Positions 58,412 to 64,000 of a stretch of 64,000 nucleotides of DNA are shown piece by piece (position 1 is the stretch's first letter; each line of letters begins with the position of its first letter). The stretch is from Verrucomicrobiota bacterium. Lineage in GTDB: Bacteria; Verrucomicrobiota; Verrucomicrobiia; Verrucomicrobiales; Akkermansiaceae. The notes beneath the pieces are model-generated. The model saw only the letters and a program-made list of their open reading frames with translations. It did no database searches and had not been told where the DNA came from. The translations under genes and the position numbers were made by a program. Where the stretch lies: contig JAFLEH010000020.1 of the NCBI GenBank assembly GCA_017301995.1, positions 1-64,000 of the forward strand, given 5' to 3'.

Positions 58412-59280
58412 AAACCCTGCTAGCCACACTGCTCGCGCCGCTCTCATTGTTAGGCGCGGAGCCCGCTCCGGTGCTCGGCAGGATCGGGGATATCGAGTTG
58501 ACGACCGCGGAGCTGCGCGAAACCATCGCCGGACTGGAACCCGAACAGGCCGCGGCTCTATCGAAGGACGCCGCCGCCCTCGAACAATACGCCAGGGCGC
58601 TGTTGGTGCAACGGATGGTGCTGAAGAAGGCCACCGACGACAAATGGGACCAACAGCCGGCGGTCATCGCCCGGCTCGTTCGCGCCCGCGAGACCGCACT
58701 CACCGAGAGCTATCTTGAGAAGGTCTCCGCCCCCGCTTCGGACTATCCATCGGAGGCGGACATCACGGAAGCCTACGACAAAAACCGGGAGGCGCTGCGG
58801 GTGCCGAAATCCTATCAATTGGCCCAGATCTACCTTGCCGACGACCGGCCGGCGGGAAGTCCGGCCCCCGCGGCGCTGGCACCGTTGGAAAAACGTCTCA
58901 AGGCGAAGAACGCCGATTTCCCGGCGATCGCCAAAACATCCAGCGAGGACGCCGCCACCGCCGCCAATGGCGGGTTGATCGGTTGGCTAACCGAAAATCA
59001 GGTCCAGCCGGAGATCCGTGCAAGGCTGCCAAAGCTGGGTTTGGGTGAGATTACCGATCCGATCCGCATGAATGACGGGTGGCATATCATCAAGGTGTTG
59101 GACATCCGCGAGGCGCATACCCCGACGCTGGACCAGGTGCGTTCCCAACTCGTCGCACGGTTGCGCGAGGAGCGTGCCCGCGCCAACCGCCAGCGGTATC
59201 TGGCGGAACTGCTCAAGGATCACCCGCTCGCAATCAACGGCATCGAACTTTCCGGAATCCCGCAAAAGACCTCCAAGTAG
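58408..59280 (+). CDS. PpiC/SurA-type peptidyl-prolyl isomerase
   Basis: A 290-residue protein with a short signal peptide (to about residue 16). An N-terminal SurA-like helical chaperone region (LRETIAGLEPEQAAALSKD) is followed by one parvulin domain. The domain has YQLAQIYLAD, AAIAKTSSEDAATAANGGLIGWL and DPIRMNDGWHIIKVLDIRE. It would help folding of outer-membrane or secreted proteins. It starts with GTG overlapping the stop of the coiled-coil gene (GTGA) and stands directly before the TpsA gene, so it is probably a dedicated chaperone for that very long export substrate. Confidence 0.88.
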   Translation: MKTLLATLLAPLSLLGAEPAPVLGRIGDIELTTAELRETIAGLEPEQAAALSKDAAALEQYARALLVQRMVLKKATDDKWDQQPAVIARLVRARETALTESYLEKVSAPASDYPSEADITEAYDKNREALRVPKSYQLAQIYLADDRPAGSPAPAALAPLEKRLKAKNADFPAIAKTSSEDAATAANGGLIGWLTENQVQPEIRARLPKLGLGEITDPIRMNDGWHIIKVLDIREAHTPTLDQVRSQLVARLREERARANRQRYLAELLKDHPLAINGIELSGIPQKTSK

Positions 59281-59305
59281 GCAGGCCGCCCACACGCCCA
59301 AAGCC

Positions 59306-62300
59306 ATGAAACCACGCCGCCACCATTGTCTATCCGCATCGCTGTTTTCCCGCCCGCTCCGCTATGGAGCGCCCGTGTTCGCGTTCCTGATCTCGGGCCT
59401 TGAAGCGGATGCCGGTGATATCCTCCGCGGCGGCCGCGGCGCGGCGGATCCGGCACCTTCCGGCGGATCCACCGTCGCCGCGCCCACTCCGGCCGCCACC
59501 GACGCCGCGCGCGCCAATGCCCGCGACTCGTTGGCCCGAACCACCCAAACCCTCGATGCCATGCGCGCGCTGCAAACCGCGGCCCGCAATGCCGCGGCGG
59601 CGGGTTCGGGCATATCCGGCAGCCAGCTTCCAGCCGTTCCCAACGGTCTAACCGCCGGTGGTCTGAAACCGACCGCGCCGGGTGTCTCCGCGCCAACCCC
59701 GTGGACTGGCGCGGACCATCCGGTGGAATCCATCAGTGGCTCGCAGACCACCGTCACCGTCCGCCAGACCGCCCAACAGGCGCTGCTCCAATGGGACACC
59801 TTCAACGTCGGCAAGGAAACCACCCTTCGCTTCGACCAATCCGCGGGCGGCGAAAATGTCAGCCAATGGATCGCCTTCAATCAGGTCAACGACATTTCCG
59901 CCAATCCGACCCAGATTCTCGGCAACCTAACCGCCGACGGCCAGGTCTATATCATCAACCGCAACGGCGTGATCTTCGGAGGCGGCAGCCAGGTCAACGC
60001 CCGCGGGCTCACCGTCTCGTCCCTGCCGATCAACACCAATCTGATAGAACGCGGCCTGCTGAACAATCCCGACGCGCAGTTCCTGTTCACCGGACTGGCC
60101 ATCCCCGCCGGCCTCAACGGCACCCCCGCTTTCACCCCGGAGGCTCCGCCGGCCACCACCGGCAAATACGGCGATGTCATCATACAGCCGGGGGCCGTCC
60201 TCAGCAGCCCCACCAACTCGGCCAAAGTCGGCGGGCGCATCACCCTGATAGGCCCCAATGTCGTCAACGGCGGATCGATCCTAACGCCGGATGGCCAGAC
60301 CATCCTCGCCGCAGGCCTGCAAGTCGGCCTCGACGGCCACTCGTCCTCGGATCCCAGCCTGCGCGGGCTCGACGTGTTCGTCGGTGCGGTGTCCGATCCT
60401 CTGGCCGGCCTTTATGCCGGCGGTGTCACCCAGGACGGCATCATCGAGGCCCCGCGCGGCAGCATCACCCTCGCGGGAAAAAGCATCTATCAGAATGGCG
60501 CGCTCGCCAGCACCACCTCGGTTTCGCTCAACGGGAGAATCGACATTCAGGCGAGCTACAACGCGGTCTCCAACCGGGCTACCGCCAACGCGCGCGGCGC
60601 GTTGTTTCTTTTCAAGGATACGGGCGCCGTCGATCTCGGAACCGGAAGCTCCATCAGCATTATTCCCGAATATGGGAGCGGCGAAAAGACGATCGGCACC
60701 GAACTCGCGTTGCGATCTCAAGCCAACGTTTCCGGCAAAACGATCCACATGGGAGAAAACGCGGTGATTGCGGGTCCCAACGCGCTTGTGTCACTGGCAG
60801 CCGGCACCTGGTTTTATGACAGCGCCAGCGCGTCGCCGACCTCCACCCTTGTTCAAACCGGAGGTCAGGTATATCTCGATACCGGAGCGCTGATCGATGT
60901 GGCGGGATCCCTGGCGGTGCCCGTCCCGGTTAGCCAGAATATCGTGTCGGTCGATCTGCGGTCGGCGGAGCTTGCGGATTCTCCGTTGCAGCGCCTCGGC
61001 GTGCTCCGCAACGCCACCGTGGAGGTGGATATCCGGAATACCGGTGACGGATGGATAGGCACTCCGCTGGCCGACATCTCGGGCTTCGCCAACCTCATCC
61101 AGCGGTCGGTGGGACAGCTAACCGTCGCCGGGGGCGAGGTTTCCATCAGCGCCGGGGGATCGGTCGTGTTGCGCGAGGGCTCCGGCATTGAGGTTTCGGG
61201 AGGTTCGACCCTGTTCGAGGGCGGGATGGTTAGAACAACCCGCTTGATCACCGGCGGACGGCTGGTGGATATCGGAAGCGCCTCGCCGGATGTGATCTAT
61301 GACGGCATATACGATGGATCCTTCACCGAGACCACCGCGCCCAAATATGGTGTGGATAACATCTATGGAGGGGTGTTGGCACCGTCCGGCTTCCGATACG
61401 AAGAAGGATACACCCTAGGTGCCGCGGGGGGCAAGCTATCCATTTCAGCGCCATCAATGGCTCTTGACGGCGGTATGGCGGGAACCATCGTTGTGGGTGA
61501 AAAACAACGCCTGGCACCGCCATCCGGCAGCACCCTTTCGATATTGTTCCAGGCCCAGGATACCACCTATCCGATCCTGCCGATCCATTCGCCGGCCCCC
61601 CCCGCGGTCACTTTCGATCCGGCGGTGATCCTTCAGTCCGCCGATCCGTTCGCTCTTGATGCCAACGGCGACCCGCTCATCCTGAGGCAGGACCGGCGGG
61701 ATCGCGTGTTGCTCTCGCCCGAACTGCTCGGGGACCAGGGCTTCGGGGTGCTGACCCTCAATAACCACGACGGCGATATTGTCGTGCCCCTGGGAGTGGA
61801 ACTCGCGGCGCCCACCGGTGGCGCCATTAATATGGCGGGTTCGAATATCACCATCGCGGGCACGGTTTCCGCCCGTGGTGGCAAATTATCGTTTTCGACG
61901 TATGGTCTGACCTACGATGAGGTGAATCTCATCCAGAATTCCCCGCCTGCCGGCTCACCTCCCGTGGTTGCGGCAGGGCGTGGGGTTTTCACGCTCGGAG
62001 CCACTGGCAGGGTTGTCGCCTCGGGGTTGGTGGTGGACGACCGTGGGAGCAGCGGTGGGGCCACCGTTGCTCCGGTAGCCCGGAGTGGCGGCGCGGTCAC
62101 GATCCTCGGATACTCGGCAAATCTCGCGTCTGGGGGGGTGGTTGATGTCTCCGGTGGAGCGTTGATCAATGGCCGGGGAGCGGTGAGTTATGGCAACGGC
62201 GGCAGCCTGTCGATCACCGCCGGTCGCGAGCCCGGATTCAGCGCGACTCTGGGGGGGGCTCTAACCCTCGATTCAGATCTGCTGGGCTATTCCGGAGCGA

Positions 62301-64000
62301 AGGCGGGATCGTTGACGATCACCGGCCCGGCTCTCCGGATTGGTGGCTCGATCACCGATCCGCGGATCACCATGGTGGATCCGGAGCGGTTCGCCAGCAG
62401 GGGATTCGGAACGATCTCGCTGAGTGGTGTTGGTATACCCGCGTCGTCCTCATCGTCCCCGATTCCGGGAATCCACGTCCGCAGTGGGGCGGCGGTAACA
62501 CCGGTTGTCACCGGTTGGTTGGGTTCCGTTGGCGCGGATGATGTCTTCGCGTTGACTCCGACCCTGCGTGAGGAGACCGTCAGGACCCCGGTGCAGCTCA
62601 CGCTTGCTGCGATCGGGGCGAGCTTCGGCGGTGTGCCGCTGGTGGTGGGTGAGGTTAGGCTGGAGAGCGGATCCACCATCACCACCGATGCGGGAGGCGC
62701 GGTATCGCTCAAGGGACAGACGGTCACGGTGGATGGCTCCATTGTCTCGTCCGGCGGCTTGATTTCCGTGGAGGGCGGGACTTCATACCCCGCCGCAGGG
62801 AGCGTTCTCAACGCCCTTCCGACGGTGCATATCGCCGCCGGTGCCATTCTATCCACCGAGGGTCGGCAGGTTCTGGTGGCAGATCCATTTGGGCGCCGGA
62901 GTGGCAAGGTGTTCGCCGGCGGCAAGATCACCGTGACAGGCAATATCCTGGCAGAGGCCGGAGCCATTCTCGATGTTTCCGGCACAAGTGGCACCCTCGA
63001 TTTGCCTCCTACCTCGCTGTCGCTTGACCAGGCACTGATCGGTTCCTCCGCAGGCAAACCTTACGTCCCGGTGTTGATCGATTCCAATGGAGGATCGATC
63101 ACGCTTGCAGGTTCGCAAATGCTTTTCATGGACGCCACCCTGTTGGGGCGGCCGGGCGGTGATTCCGCCACAGGCGGCTCGGTTTCCATCTCGTCGGGCG
63201 TGTTCCTCGCGGAAGGCAAGTCCTATACGACGGCGGATGCCAACCTCATCGTCAGGCAGCAGGGAACCATCCTGCCTCCTTCCAACATGAATTTGGGAGT
63301 GGGTCAAATCGTTCGGGATGCCTCGGGCAATCCCCTTGCGGAACAGGGATATTTCTCCGTTTCCTCCCTGGATTCCGGCGGTATTGATTCGCTGGCACTG
63401 GGCGGGAACGTGCGCTTCGAAGGCGATGTGTCTATCCAGCTTCCCGGCAGGGTTTCGATCGCGGACGGAGGGGTGATCTACGCGGACGGGGCGGTCGCAT
63501 TGAACTCCGGGCAGATTGTCCTAGGCCGGAATTTCCGCAGCCCCACCCAACAACAGGATATCCAGTTGTTCACCTCTGGAGTGGTTGGCAGCAGCAATCT
63601 ATCAAACTATCAATTTGCCCCGCGAGCGGGGACTGGCACCTTGACCATCAACGCAGGACTGGTCGATATCGGTGATCTTTCCCTGGACGGCATCGGCTCA
63701 ACAGGAATCGATGCGTCCGGGGGCGACATTCGCGGCAACGGAACATTCCAGATGGCCGGGGACCTGACTCTGGAGGCAGGGCAGATCTACCCCCCGACAC
63801 AGCGGCAGTTCAACATCTTCGTCTATGACAGCGGTGCTCCGGGAGTGGTCAAACCCGGTACGATCAACATCCTGCCGGGGACCGAACGCAACCTGCCCCT
63901 ATCCGCCGGCGGCACTCTCTCCATCCACGCATCGGAGATCCATCAAAGCGGAACGCTGCGGGCGCCGCTCGGCACGATCAATCTCGGTTGGGACGGCGCC
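59306..64000 (+). CDS. filamentous-haemagglutinin-type TpsA exoprotein (partial, 3' end outside)
   Basis: The gene runs open from the ATG at 59306 to the window edge, 1565 codons without a stop, so the protein is larger than 1565 residues. The signal peptide (to about residue 36) has a basic start. About 95 Ala/Thr-rich residues then precede the TPS (Haemagg_act) domain, which begins near residue 133. The domain has DTFNVGKETTLRFDQ, NPTQILGNLTADGQVYIINR and INRNGVIFGGGSQVNARGL; N218-G221 is the NPNG-type site. The rest is a beta-helix built of SGGxITxxA-like repeats. It is the predicted substrate of the TpsB seven genes upstream. Confidence 0.88.
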   Translation, partial: MKPRRHHCLSASLFSRPLRYGAPVFAFLISGLEADAGDILRGGRGAADPAPSGGSTVAAPTPAATDAARANARDSLARTTQTLDAMRALQTAARNAAAAGSGISGSQLPAVPNGLTAGGLKPTAPGVSAPTPWTGADHPVESISGSQTTVTVRQTAQQALLQWDTFNVGKETTLRFDQSAGGENVSQWIAFNQVNDISANPTQILGNLTADGQVYIINRNGVIFGGGSQVNARGLTVSSLPINTNLIERGLLNNPDAQFLFTGLAIPAGLNGTPAFTPEAPPATTGKYGDVIIQPGAVLSSPTNSAKVGGRITLIGPNVVNGGSILTPDGQTILAAGLQVGLDGHSSSDPSLRGLDVFVGAVSDPLAGLYAGGVTQDGIIEAPRGSITLAGKSIYQNGALASTTSVSLNGRIDIQASYNAVSNRATANARGALFLFKDTGAVDLGTGSSISIIPEYGSGEKTIGTELALRSQANVSGKTIHMGENAVIAGPNALVSLAAGTWFYDSASASPTSTLVQTGGQVYLDTGALIDVAGSLAVPVPVSQNIVSVDLRSAELADSPLQRLGVLRNATVEVDIRNTGDGWIGTPLADISGFANLIQRSVGQLTVAGGEVSISAGGSVVLREGSGIEVSGGSTLFEGGMVRTTRLITGGRLVDIGSASPDVIYDGIYDGSFTETTAPKYGVDNIYGGVLAPSGFRYEEGYTLGAAGGKLSISAPSMALDGGMAGTIVVGEKQRLAPPSGSTLSILFQAQDTTYPILPIHSPAPPAVTFDPAVILQSADPFALDANGDPLILRQDRRDRVLLSPELLGDQGFGVLTLNNHDGDIVVPLGVELAAPTGGAINMAGSNITIAGTVSARGGKLSFSTYGLTYDEVNLIQNSPPAGSPPVVAAGRGVFTLGATGRVVASGLVVDDRGSSGGATVAPVARSGGAVTILGYSANLASGGVVDVSGGALINGRGAVSYGNGGSLSITAGREPGFSATLGGALTLDSDLLGYSGAKAGSLTITGPALRIGGSITDPRITMVDPERFASRGFGTISLSGVGIPASSSSSPIPGIHVRSGAAVTPVVTGWLGSVGADDVFALTPTLREETVRTPVQLTLAAIGASFGGVPLVVGEVRLESGSTITTDAGGAVSLKGQTVTVDGSIVSSGGLISVEGGTSYPAAGSVLNALPTVHIAAGAILSTEGRQVLVADPFGRRSGKVFAGGKITVTGNILAEAGAILDVSGTSGTLDLPPTSLSLDQALIGSSAGKPYVPVLIDSNGGSITLAGSQMLFMDATLLGRPGGDSATGGSVSISSGVFLAEGKSYTTADANLIVRQQGTILPPSNMNLGVGQIVRDASGNPLAEQGYFSVSSLDSGGIDSLALGGNVRFEGDVSIQLPGRVSIADGGVIYADGAVALNSGQIVLGRNFRSPTQQQDIQLFTSGVVGSSNLSNYQFAPRAGTGTLTINAGLVDIGDLSLDGIGSTGIDASGGDIRGNGTFQMAGDLTLEAGQIYPPTQRQFNIFVYDSGAPGVVKPGTINILPGTERNLPLSAGGTLSIHASEIHQSGTLRAPLGTINLGWDGA

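Noticed and set aside
59701..60819. Rightward 372-codon frame in the TpsA region
   Set aside because: It lies inside the continuous TpsA frame in another phase and is Arg/Gln/His-rich nonsense; the TpsA frame has the TPS domain and stays open to the window edge.

Overview
The window looks like a chromosomal piece of a GC-rich, Gram-negative bacterium of the Verrucomicrobiota (Luteolibacter/Haloferula-like). I infer this from protein families, not from a marker gene. The clues are PEP-CTERM and autotransporter-associated beta-strand repeat proteins, a secreted FGE-fold protein beside an SBBP/choice-of-anchor protein, a DUF4091/GH123 hydrolase, an ExbB fused to DUF2341 and LamG domains, a secreted carbohydrate-binding V/XII-like protein with a Pro-rich tail, and Shine-Dalgarno-poor starts. 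No rRNA, tRNA, CRISPR array, transposase or intact prophage was seen.

Left end (1-5.5 kb): a lower-GC run of seven or eight short, co-oriented genes of unknown function. Most encode small membrane proteins, one a lipoprotein, one a secretin-N-like secreted protein. Several are separated by imperfect palindromes that look like integron attC sites. I read it as a gene-cassette array without a visible integrase. A 219-bp palindromic element follows; a second full copy and two degraded copies lie elsewhere, always next to gene 3' ends.

Housekeeping and transport (5.8-19.2 kb): pyrF, two metallo-beta-lactamase-fold enzymes (NAPE-PLD-like and beta-CASP RNase-like), a LOG-family protein, phosphofructokinase, a Ca2+/H+ antiporter, a SulP/STAS transporter, a large repeat-rich secreted protein, a ROK-like kinase and a GGQ release-factor-like protein.

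Secreted proteins and central metabolism (19.4-44.8 kb): an SBBP/choice-of-anchor protein with an FGE-fold partner, a GH123-like hydrolase, malic enzyme, an M81 peptidase, Maf, two tandem paralogous beta-strand-repeat proteins (only the second has a PEP-CTERM tail), a PIG-L deacetylase, a menE-menC-HAD operon, a DUF1460 amidase-like protein, an ABC-2 exporter pair and a Tat-exported TIM-barrel isomerase.

Pectin-type locus (45.2-50.8 kb): two parallel beta-helix proteins (a pectate-lyase-like one and GH28), an MFS transporter and a zinc alcohol dehydrogenase. The C-terminal fragment of a type III restriction enzyme lies at the left edge.

Right end (50.8-64 kb): the most interesting part. An ArsR-type regulator is divergent from a tightly packed eight-gene operon: TpsB (ShlB/FhaC-type) transporter, DUF2341-LamG-ExbB fusion, ExbD, TonB, a porin-like beta-barrel, a periplasmic coiled-coil protein, a PpiC-type peptidyl-prolyl isomerase and a very large filamentous-haemagglutinin-type TpsA that runs off the window. 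This suggests a two-partner secretion system with its own TonB-ExbB-ExbD energy module and periplasmic chaperones.
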